Shown here piece after piece: positions 1 to 5,364 of a DNA stretch of 5,531 bases. The notes beneath the pieces were generated by a model. It made no database searches, was not told the origin of the DNA, and saw nothing but the letters and a program-made list of their open reading frames with translations. Origin of the DNA: JBGTBD01 sp041749475 (GTDB taxonomy: Bacteria; Pseudomonadota; Alphaproteobacteria; Rickettsiales; UBA998); contig JBGTBD010000070.1 of assembly GCA_041749475.1 (NCBI GenBank), positions 1-5,531 of the forward strand, given 5' to 3'. The number at the start of each line of letters is the position of its first letter. Positions within the stretch are counted from its first letter, which is position 1. The translations under genes and the position numbers were made by a program.

Positions 1-906
1 AGCGGTGATTACAACAGGGTTACGCGCGTTCTGTTTTCCGCCAATGGCCAGGTTGATTTTATAGAAGGCGCCGCGCATAACCGGATTGATCATAACGACT
101 TCATATTACCCCAAAAAGCAAGCGGTGAAACGAATTCAGCCATTGCCTTCTATCGCCCACAAGCCCCGGAGCAGATGTATAACAATAACCGCATTGACTC
201 CAATTACTTCACCACCAATACCCCCACGCCCACTAACGAAGTAACCGGTAGCGCTTTATTCACGTGTATGTATGGCGCGGCGACGAGTTATGAAATGTCG
301 TCAAAATATGGGTCATCCAAAACGATTATAGAAAACAACTTGTTTGAGAATTGGGGCCGCAAGAACGTGTTGGAGAACAAATGCAGTGACAATATATTCC
401 GCAACAACACGTTGTTCAATACGGGCCGGGTATTGCAACGTCAAGGTGGGAATAATCGTTATGAAAACAACTGGTTTGAAAACCTCACGACGGGTTTGGC
501 GGTTCGTGAGCATGATAACAAGATTATTGGCAACCGTTTCAAAAACGCCAGCCTGACTCTATATATGGGTACAAGGGAATTTAAAGCCGCACCACCGCAG
601 AAACCAAGTCCATATTGCTTCCAAAAAAGGTCGTGGATGCCTGCAGGGTATGATTCGCCCCAGGGTGCGCCAGCGGTCAGGACAGTGATTGATAATAATG
701 AAGGACCGCTGATCATGGGAGATCAGGAGGGGGATAAATGCGAGGTCCCTGTTCTAAACACCAGAATCATTTCCCATAAAGGTCCCATAACCCGTATTAA
801 GGAAAAAGGGACGGTGTGGCCGACATCCACCAAGGCCACGCCACCCGCCCAAAAACTTTCGCGTACACAGGTCGGACGCGGCGCCTCGGAAGCGGGATGT
901 AATTAG
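1..906 (+). CDS. Right-handed parallel beta-helix protein, polysaccharide lyase family 6 (chondroitinase B/alginate lyase)-like, 5' end missing
   Basis: The frame is open from base 1, so the start lies outside the window; the ATG at 175 is internal (residue 59 of the visible 301). The protein has repeated Asn-rich beta-helix rungs such as NRIDHNDF, NRIDSNYF, IIENNLFENW, NIFRNNTLFN and NRYENNWFEN. Their order and spacing match, from memory, the core of PL6 lyases, which cleave alginate or dermatan sulfate by beta-elimination. ENKC (Lys at 379-381) lines up with the catalytic Lys, and LQRQG (Arg at 439-441) with the catalytic Arg of the usual RHG motif. The two Glu that bind calcium in family members appear replaced by Arg and Asn (GRKNVLENK), and the His after Arg is Gln. 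The last ~110 residues are less repetitive. A secreted or periplasmic location is expected, but the signal peptide region is not visible. The fold is confident; the PL6 assignment is fairly so; the substrate and activity are unknown. Confidence 0.8.
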   Translation, partial: SGDYNRVTRVLFSANGQVDFIEGAAHNRIDHNDFILPQKASGETNSAIAFYRPQAPEQMYNNNRIDSNYFTTNTPTPTNEVTGSALFTCMYGAATSYEMSSKYGSSKTIIENNLFENWGRKNVLENKCSDNIFRNNTLFNTGRVLQRQGGNNRYENNWFENLTTGLAVREHDNKIIGNRFKNASLTLYMGTREFKAAPPQKPSPYCFQKRSWMPAGYDSPQGAPAVRTVIDNNEGPLIMGDQEGDKCEVPVLNTRIISHKGPITRIKEKGTVWPTSTKATPPAQKLSRTQVGRGASEAGCN

Positions 907-935
907 GTCGTAATCTAGCCGCAAAGAGTATGTAG

Positions 936-1226
936 ATGAAAACGATACTAGCGTGCGCAGTCCTTATGCTCACCGCCACCGCGTCACAAGCTCAGGTCGC
1001 GCATGAGCTGCAGGGCGAAGAACGCGGATGGACGGAAGAAGAGATGCGTAACGCCATCCCGATGGAAAAGACCGTGGACGAGAACGTCACACCACCCCCC
1101 GTCATCGTCGATGTCGTACCGTCCGAGCCACCTGTGGTGGTCGAGGGTTACCCGGGTGAACCGTCATCAGAAGGCTCTGCCCTACCCGGACAAGAACGCG
1201 CACCAGATATGTTGCAACAAGAGTAG
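936..1226 (+). CDS. Small exported acidic proline-rich protein of unknown function
   Basis: This encodes 96 residues. The N-terminus is a classic Sec signal peptide: MKT, a hydrophobic run (ILACAVLMLTATA), then ASQAQ, with likely cleavage after SQA at about residue 19. The mature part of about 77 residues is acidic, with EEERGWTEEEM-like character early and a Pro/Val-rich stretch (TPPPVIVDVVPSEPPVVVE) in the middle. It has no Cys after the signal, no transmembrane segment and no motif I recognise. A purine-rich AAAGAG at 923-928 lies about 7 nt before the ATG and can serve as the ribosome binding site. It starts 29 nt after the beta-helix gene on the same strand, so co-transcription is plausible. 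It converges on the pal-like gene, with 25 nt between the two stop codons. Export is well supported; the function is not known. Confidence 0.7.
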   Translation: MKTILACAVLMLTATASQAQVAHELQGEERGWTEEEMRNAIPMEKTVDENVTPPPVIVDVVPSEPPVVVEGYPGEPSSEGSALPGQERAPDMLQQE

Positions 1227-1251
1227 GTGTGGTCTTTCCCAGCCGCAAGTT

Positions 1252-1704
1252 TCAACGGGCGATAACCGTAACCGCCCGTCGATTTTGTGACCATGAAGAT
1301 TCGTCTGATCCGACAACAGCAGGCCGTTCCTTCCCATAGGATACAATAGAAATACGCCCCGGCGCGATACCTTGTGCAAGGAAATATTGCCTCACCGCCT
1401 CAGCTCTCCGTTCCCCTAAAGCAAGATTATACTCTCGCGTTCCACGTTCATCCGTATGACCTTGAATTTGAATATTCACAGAATCATTGAATTTTAGAAA
1501 ACCAAATTGGGCTGCTAAAATATTTTGTGCGTCTTTATTTAGAATAACGCTGTCATAATCAAAAAGAACTTTTTTTTCAATGTCGATTGAACAGTCCGGT
1601 GCGATAGTTGGTATATATCCAGATTCAGAGATAACCGTTGTCTGTGTACTACAAGCAGAAAGAATTATTGCGAACAAAAAAGGCAAAGCTATATTTTTTA
1701 TCAT
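1252..1704 (-). CDS. pal: Peptidoglycan-associated lipoprotein (Pal)-like OmpA-family protein
   Basis: From the ATG at 1704 this is 150 residues. Residues 1-18 form a lipoprotein signal (MIKNIALPFLFAIILSAC) with lipobox LSAC, so Cys18 should be lipidated and the protein anchored in the outer membrane. Residues ~45-150 form an OmpA C-terminal peptidoglycan-binding domain close to Pal: FDYDS (~48-52), GHTDERGTREYN (~82-93), GERRAEAV (~97-104), SYGKERPAV and a terminal QNRRAVTV. Asp85 and Arg99/100 occupy the positions that contact diaminopimelate in the family. A TTG at 1734 would add ten residues ahead of the signal peptide and overlap the gene upstream, so I prefer the ATG. That ATG lies one base after the stop of the 60-residue gene, which suggests translational coupling. 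tolB is not adjacent, so this may be the main Pal or a paralogue. The N-terminal half is AT-rich and has an A8 tract (1570-1577). Confidence 0.85.
   Translation of the reverse strand: MIKNIALPFLFAIILSACSTQTTVISESGYIPTIAPDCSIDIEKKVLFDYDSVILNKDAQNILAAQFGFLKFNDSVNIQIQGHTDERGTREYNLALGERRAEAVRQYFLAQGIAPGRISIVSYGKERPAVVGSDESSWSQNRRAVTVIAR
1255..1286 (+). terminator. Possible rho-independent terminator for the plus-strand genes
   Basis: A perfect 7-bp GC-rich stem (ACGGGCG at 1255-1261, CGCCCGT at 1273-1279) with an 11-nt loop is followed by CGATTTT. It lies 28 nt after the stop of the small exported protein gene. The T-run is short and the hairpin sits inside the last codons of the opposing pal gene, so this is a weak call. 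Confidence 0.25.
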
Positions 1705-1705
1705 A

Positions 1706-1888
1706 TCATGTAATCCACGGATTCCCCGGATCAAGCGGTGTCAGGTTCTTCGGTTTCGCGACATTCTGCCCGGCTGAATTTTCCAGCCAGTCTTGTTTCT
1801 TCTTTTTCTTGAACAGGTTTGCAAAGAAGCTGAAGAAGCCTTTTTTTGCGGCGGAATTGGGGGTGGGTGAGAAGGATGTGTCGTTCAT
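1706..1888 (-). CDS. Unknown 60-residue protein coupled to the pal-like gene
   Basis: The ATG at 1888 is chosen because GGAGG (1898-1894) sits 5 nt upstream of it; the ATG at 1900, four codons earlier, contains that motif and has no site of its own. The protein has three parts. The N-terminus is polar, Ser/Thr/Pro-rich (MNDTSFSPTPNSAA). The centre is aromatic and basic (KKGFFSFFANLFKKKKK, residues ~15-31), with Phe clustered and Lys flanking, and could bind a membrane surface. The C-terminus is Pro/Asn-rich and ends in LDPGNPWIT. There is no signal peptide and the hydrophobic stretch is too short to span a membrane. Its TGA ends one base before the pal ATG. That tight junction, together with the ribosome binding site, is the main evidence that it is real. 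I do not recognise the family; a role linked to the envelope is only inferred from its neighbour. Confidence 0.6.
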   Translation of the reverse strand: MNDTSFSPTPNSAAKKGFFSFFANLFKKKKKQDWLENSAGQNVAKPKNLTPLDPGNPWIT

Positions 1889-1893
1889 GGTCG

Positions 1894-1898
1894 CCTCC
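1894..1898 (-). promoter_or_regulatory. Shine-Dalgarno site that fixes the start of the 60-residue gene
   Basis: GGAGG on the minus strand has a 5-nt spacer to the ATG at 1888. It overlaps the in-frame ATG at 1900, which makes the downstream ATG the better start. Confidence 0.6.
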
Positions 1899-1968
1899 AT
1901 GTGGGTGTGGACATACCATACTAAATGTGAGCGGTCATTGGAATGGCAATCTTTCTACGCCCGAAAAA

Positions 1969-2553
1969 CTACTCACACTCTTTGATTTTCCAGATGTCCT
2001 TGCCCGATAAGATATGCACATTACGCTGGATTTTCTCAATCGGCCAGTCCCACCATTTCACTTCAAGCAACATTTTGATGGTTTCTTCATCGAACCGATA
2101 TTTGATGATGCGTGCCGGGTTTCCCACCGCCACCGCGTAGGGCGGGATATATCCGGCGACGACGGTATTCGCGCCGATGACCGCCCCGTCCGAAATCGTC
2201 GCCCCGCCAATGATGACCGTATTCTTGCCGATCCACACATCGTTGCCGATAGTAACGTCACCCTTGCCATATGGGCATTTCCCCACTGCTCCAGGCCAGA
2301 TGTCGGGCAGCGCCGCGAAGGGATAGCAGGAGACGGTGTCGATAGGGTGATTGCCGCTCATCAACACCTCGATGTTCTGGGAAAGCGAACAGAATTTGCC
2401 GATACGTACCTTCTCATCATGAATCAGCCAGCGTATGAGTACACTGCCATACGTATAATCGCCCGCTTCAAAATTGGGGTGTTGAATCGTATCCTTAGTA
2501 TACTGGATATAGGAATTCGTATTGGTTTTCAGCTTGGGCGCATCGTTGACCAT
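1969..2553 (-). CDS. CatB-related hexapeptide-repeat O-acetyltransferase
   Basis: This encodes 194 residues, a usual length for the xenobiotic/CatB-Vat branch of the left-handed beta-helix acetyltransferases, which are trimeric cytoplasmic enzymes using acetyl-CoA. Visible landmarks are HPNFEAGDYTYGS (25-37), the first coil VRIGKFCSLSQNIEVLMSGNH (49-69) with His69 at the catalytic His position, and hexapeptide coils GDVTIGNDVWIGKNTVII (98-115) and ISDGAVIGANTVV (120-132). Then come the PPYAVAVGNPARIIKYRF motif (137-154) and the WWDWP segment (167-171) typical of this subgroup. Members acetylate chloramphenicol, streptogramins or sugars, and the sequence alone does not say which; resistance should not be assumed. 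The gene starts 7 nt after the leuC stop, so it is probably co-transcribed and occupies the place leuD often has. No strong ribosome binding site is visible. A gap of 80 nt separates it from the next gene. Confidence 0.9.
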   Translation of the reverse strand: MVNDAPKLKTNTNSYIQYTKDTIQHPNFEAGDYTYGSVLIRWLIHDEKVRIGKFCSLSQNIEVLMSGNHPIDTVSCYPFAALPDIWPGAVGKCPYGKGDVTIGNDVWIGKNTVIIGGATISDGAVIGANTVVAGYIPPYAVAVGNPARIIKYRFDEETIKMLLEVKWWDWPIEKIQRNVHILSGKDIWKIKECE

Positions 2554-2560
2554 AGCGAAC

Positions 2561-3973
2561 CTATATCAGTTTACGCACGTCCGACAGCGTCCCCGTAATG
2601 GCGGCGGCGGCGGCCATCGCAGGGCTCATCAGGTGTGTCCGTCCGCCACGGCCCTGACGGCCTTCGAAATTGCGGTTGGACGTAGAGGCGCACCGTTCAC
2701 CCGGCTCCAGCCGATCTGCGTTCATTGCGAGACACATCGAGCAGCCCGGCTCCCGCCACTCGAATCCGGCTGCGGTGAAGATAGTATGCAACCCTTCCTT
2801 CTCGGCCTGTTCTTTCACCAGTCCCGAACCAGGAACGACCATCGCCAGTTTCACGGAACGCGCGACATGCTTGCCCGCGACCAGCTTGGCGACTTCGCGC
2901 AAATCCTCGATACGACCGTTGGTGCAGGAGCCGATGAACACTTTATCGATAGCCACATCCTCCAGCTTCACCCCCGGAGTCAGGCCCATATAGTCGAGTG
3001 AACGTTTCACCGCGGAGCGTTTGCCCTCATCCGCAAAGTCCTCCAACGAAGGCACGCTGGCATGGATGGGGAGCACATCCTCAGGACTCGTGCCCCACGT
3101 CACCTGCGGCGCGATGTCGGCGGCGTTCAGGGTGATTTCTGTATCATACGTCGCGCCTGCATCGCTGCTGAAACTCTTCCAATATGCCACGGCCTTATCC
3201 CAGTCCGCGCCTTGCGGGGCGAGGGGGCGGCCTTTGAGATAGGCGAAGGTAATTTCATCCGGCGCGATGAGACCTGCTCGCGCCCCGGCCTCGATAGACA
3301 TGTTGCACACCGTCATTCGCCCTTCCATGGAAAGTGCCTTAATCGCGTCGCCTGCGTATTCGATGACATACCCCGTGCCACCCGCAGTCCCCAACTTGCC
3401 GATGATGGCGAGAGTGATGTCTTTGGCGGTCACGCCGATAGGCAATTGCCCGTTCACGCTCACGCGCATCGATTTCGCTTTTTTCTGGATCAGTGTCTGC
3501 GTCGCCAGCACGTGCTCCACTTCGCTCGTGCCGATACCGAACGCCAGTGCGCCGAACGCGCCATGTGTGGAAGTATGCGAATCGCCGCACACAATGGTCA
3601 TCCCGGGCTGGGTGAATCCTTGCTCCGGCCCGACCACATGGACGATGCCCTGGCGCTTATCATCCATCTTGAAATAGGTAACCCCGAATTCCGCGCAATT
3701 ATCTTCCAAAGTCTGCACCTGAATGCGCGACGTTTCGTCCTTGATGCCTTGCGCACGATCCGGCGTCGTGGGTACATTATGATCCGCCACCGCCAGCGTC
3801 GCCTCGGGACGTCTGACTTTACGGCCAGTCAACCGAAGCCCCTCAAACGCCTGCGGGCTGGTGACTTCGTGCACCATGTGCCGATCAATATAAAGCAGAC
3901 ACGTTCCATCCGCTTGGTCATCCACTAGGTGACGATTCCAGATTTTCTCGAAAAGATTTTGCGGTTTGGTCAT
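2561..3973 (-). CDS. leuC: 3-isopropylmalate dehydratase large subunit
   Basis: LeuC with LeuD isomerises 2-isopropylmalate to 3-isopropylmalate in leucine biosynthesis. The protein is 470 residues, full length for the bacterial family (E. coli about 466). It begins TLFEK-like (QNLFEKIWNRH) and continues through LLYIDRHMVHEVTSPQAF (26-43), the ADHNVPT segment (63-69), CGDSHTSTHGAFG (129-141) and GIGTSEVEHVLATQ (147-159). The three 4Fe-4S ligands are present: Cys350 in GSCTNGR, and Cys411 and Cys414 in GCSMCLAMN. The end has the usual STSNRNFEGRQG motif (429-440) and an Ala-run coded by a GCC/GCG stretch. The start at 3973 gives the expected N-terminus, although its ribosome binding site is poor. 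It follows rplS after about 103 nt that hold a composite palindromic repeat. leuD is not the next gene downstream. Confidence 0.98.
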   Translation of the reverse strand: MTKPQNLFEKIWNRHLVDDQADGTCLLYIDRHMVHEVTSPQAFEGLRLTGRKVRRPEATLAVADHNVPTTPDRAQGIKDETSRIQVQTLEDNCAEFGVTYFKMDDKRQGIVHVVGPEQGFTQPGMTIVCGDSHTSTHGAFGALAFGIGTSEVEHVLATQTLIQKKAKSMRVSVNGQLPIGVTAKDITLAIIGKLGTAGGTGYVIEYAGDAIKALSMEGRMTVCNMSIEAGARAGLIAPDEITFAYLKGRPLAPQGADWDKAVAYWKSFSSDAGATYDTEITLNAADIAPQVTWGTSPEDVLPIHASVPSLEDFADEGKRSAVKRSLDYMGLTPGVKLEDVAIDKVFIGSCTNGRIEDLREVAKLVAGKHVARSVKLAMVVPGSGLVKEQAEKEGLHTIFTAAGFEWREPGCSMCLAMNADRLEPGERCASTSNRNFEGRQGRGGRTHLMSPAMAAAAAITGTLSDVRKLI

Positions 3974-4003
3974 ATCATCTGCTCATAGCACATAGGTGGT
4001 TAT

Positions 4004-4069
4004 ATTCCAGAGAAAGCTGGAATCCAGAGCATGATGAAATTTTCTGGATCCCTCGCCTACCGCAAGGGA
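4004..4069. repeat. Composite palindromic (REP-like) repeat between rplS and leuC
   Basis: Three inverted repeats lie in a row. ATTCCAG (4004-4010) pairs perfectly with CTGGAAT (4017-4023) across a 6-nt loop. ATCCAGA (4022-4028) pairs perfectly with TCTGGAT (4043-4049). TCCCT (4049-4053) pairs with AGGGA (4065-4069) and, on the minus-strand transcript, extends to an 8-bp stem with one G-U pair. The layout of outer hairpins joined by a CCAGA/TCTGG inner arm, with CGCCTACCGC in the right loop, resembles from memory the widespread dispersed repeat of the ATTCCCGC-GAAA-GCGGGAAT type. This copy is diverged. There is no clean T-run, so it is not a standard terminator. In the transcript it would fold just upstream of leuC. 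Confidence 0.65.
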
Positions 4070-4076
4070 GTGGAAG

Positions 4077-4556
4077 CTACTTCGCCTTTTTCTCTTTTTT
4101 AGCCTTGGGAGCCTTTTCGGCTTTCGGGGCTTTTGGAGCTTTGTCAGCTTTCGGAGCGCCGTTGGTTTTGGCTTCTTTTTTCGCGGCGATGGCTTCGTAG
4201 TCCATTTTCTCTTTAATACGCGCAGCTTTACCGGTCAGGCCACGGAGATAGTAGAGTTTCGCGCGGCGGACAGTCCCGCGACGGACGAGCTCGATGGAAT
4301 CAATACGCGGGGAGAAGAGCGGGAACACACGCTCTACGCCTTCCCCGTGGCTGATCTTGCGCACGGTGAATGCGGATTGCAGGCCGCGGCTTTTCTTGGC
4401 AATGCAGATGCCTTCATATGCCTGCAGACGCTCGTTATCACCTTCGACAATACGCACCATGACCTTCACGGTGTCACCAGGACCGAAATCATCGAGGCGT
4501 TTATTGGCGCTCAATTTTTCCACGGTCTGTTGGTCGAGTTTCTGCATCAAGTTCAT
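4077..4556 (-). CDS. rplS: 50S ribosomal protein L19
   Basis: L19 lies at the 30S-50S interface of the ribosome. The start at 4556 (MNLMQKLDQQ) is preferred because AGGAG (4567-4563) has a 6-nt spacer to it; the ATG at 4562 directly abuts that site. This gives 159 residues. The core, about residues 1-117, is typical: DFGPGDTVKVMVRI, ERLQAYEGICIAKKSRG, then FTVRKISHGEGVERVFPLFSPRI and VRRGTVRRAKLYYLRGLTGKAARI. Residues ~118-159 form a low-complexity basic tail with KAPKA-type repeats. That makes it longer than the ~115-residue E. coli protein, a kind of extension seen in alphaproteobacteria. trmD ends 52 nt upstream, the conserved arrangement, so the two are probably one transcript. Confidence 0.98.
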   Translation of the reverse strand: MNLMQKLDQQTVEKLSANKRLDDFGPGDTVKVMVRIVEGDNERLQAYEGICIAKKSRGLQSAFTVRKISHGEGVERVFPLFSPRIDSIELVRRGTVRRAKLYYLRGLTGKAARIKEKMDYEAIAAKKEAKTNGAPKADKAPKAPKAEKAPKAKKEKKAK

Positions 4557-4562
4557 GGTCAT

Positions 4563-4567
4563 CTCCT
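4563..4567 (-). promoter_or_regulatory. Shine-Dalgarno site that fixes the rplS start
   Basis: AGGAG on the minus strand is immediately followed by an ATG (4562), with a second in-frame ATG at 4556. Only the second has workable spacing (6 nt), so the L19 start should be 4556. Confidence 0.65.
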
Positions 4568-4608
4568 AGTAAGGTGCACGTCCATACAAGACCCGTGCCC
4601 TTCTGTCA

Positions 4609-5364
4609 TTATTTTTGTTGTGTTTTATCAGAATATTTTTCCCACAGGTCGGGTCTGCGTTCTGCGGTGACGCGCTCGGCCTGCTCTTTCCGCCAGCGCG
4701 CGATCCGCTCATGATGCCCTGAAAGAAGCGCATCGGGAACCGTCAGTCCATTCCAGGAAGGAGGCTTAGTATATTGTGGATATTCAAGGAGTAAAGCGCT
4801 TTCTTCCCCATAATCGAAACTTTCCTCGCCATGCGTCTCCGGGTTCCCCAGCGCACCCGGCACTTGGCGGAGGAGGGCTTCTAGGAACGCCATCGCCGCA
4901 ACCTCGCCCCCGAACATCACAAAATCGCCGATGCTAATCTCAAGCGGCTGATAATGCTCACTAATTCTCTCATCCACCCCCTCAAACCGTCCGCAAAGAA
5001 GGATAAAACTCCGCGTAGCCTCCCCCGTACCCAGTAACCCGTACCCCGTACCCAACTCCTTCACCAGCCCTTGCGTCAACGGGACCCCGCGTGGCGTGAA
5101 ATAGATAAGCTGCGCCCCGGGAAGCTTTTCTGCGGCCGCGTCAATCGCCCGCCCTACCACATCCGGCTTCATCACCATCCCCGCCCCACCGCCATAAGGC
5201 GTATCATCCACCGTATGATGCTTATCGGTCGCGAAATCACGCAATTGCAGGGTTTCCATGCTCCATAACCCACTTTCCAGCGCCCGGCCGGGCAATGAAT
5301 GCCCCAGCGGCCCGGGGAACATCTCCGGGAACAAAGTAAGGATAACGGTGGAAAGGGTGGACAT
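4609..5364 (-). CDS. trmD: tRNA (guanine-37-N1)-methyltransferase
   Basis: TrmD methylates G37 next to the anticodon using SAM, which prevents frameshifting; it is a SPOUT (trefoil-knot) dimer in the cytoplasm. The 251-residue product shows the family motifs: LTLFPEMF (9-16), DDTPYGGGAGMVMKPDV (53-69), FTPRG (89-93), CGRFEGVDERI (124-134), SIGDFVMFGGEVAAM (144-158), PGALGN (169-174), YPQYTKPP (195-202) and LLSGHHERIARWR (213-225). Arg166 aligns with E. coli Arg154. Two differences from E. coli stand out when aligned by eye: about ten extra residues at ~105-116 (GTGYGLLGTGE), coded by a tandem heptamer, and about five extra residues near 184-190. The catalytic Asp169 of E. coli aligns with Glu181 here. 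The reading frame is intact, so the gene is probably functional. rimM, the common upstream partner, is absent from the 167 nt upstream. rplS follows after 52 nt. Confidence 0.97.
   Translation of the reverse strand: MSTLSTVILTLFPEMFPGPLGHSLPGRALESGLWSMETLQLRDFATDKHHTVDDTPYGGGAGMVMKPDVVGRAIDAAAEKLPGAQLIYFTPRGVPLTQGLVKELGTGYGLLGTGEATRSFILLCGRFEGVDERISEHYQPLEISIGDFVMFGGEVAAMAFLEALLRQVPGALGNPETHGEESFDYGEESALLLEYPQYTKPPSWNGLTVPDALLSGHHERIARWRKEQAERVTAERRPDLWEKYSDKTQQK
5024..5053. repeat. Tandem heptamer repeat inside trmD
   Basis: On the plus strand the unit CCCGTAC occurs at 5024-5030, in a degenerate form (CCAGTAA) at 5031-5037, and again at 5038-5044 and 5045-5051, followed by CC. The tract is about 30 bases long. 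It codes for GTGYGLLGTG in TrmD and coincides with an apparent 10-residue insertion, so the frame is kept. Confidence 0.8.

Noticed and set aside
1210..1219. Perfect palindrome TGTTGCAACA near the end of the small exported protein gene
   Set aside because: It is short, has no loop, lies within coding sequence, and no related operator copies are seen elsewhere in the window.
1705..1734. TTG at 1734 as the pal start
   Set aside because: It would put ten charged or polar residues before the lipoprotein signal and overlap the upstream gene; the ATG at 1704 gives a normal signal peptide.
1901..1968. Possible promoter (TTGCCA ... TAGTAT, minus strand) before the 60-residue gene
   Set aside because: The spacer between the two hexamers is about 20 nt, too long, and no better pairing was found.
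2014..2598. Long plus-strand reading frame of 194 codons opposite the acetyltransferase
   Set aside because: It is a shadow of the minus-strand hexapeptide acetyltransferase, which has clear family motifs; the plus-strand product has none.
3062..3928. 288-codon plus-strand reading frame opposite leuC
   Set aside because: It is antisense to a full-length LeuC with all iron-sulfur ligands; its Arg/His-rich composition is typical of a mirror frame in GC-rich coding DNA.
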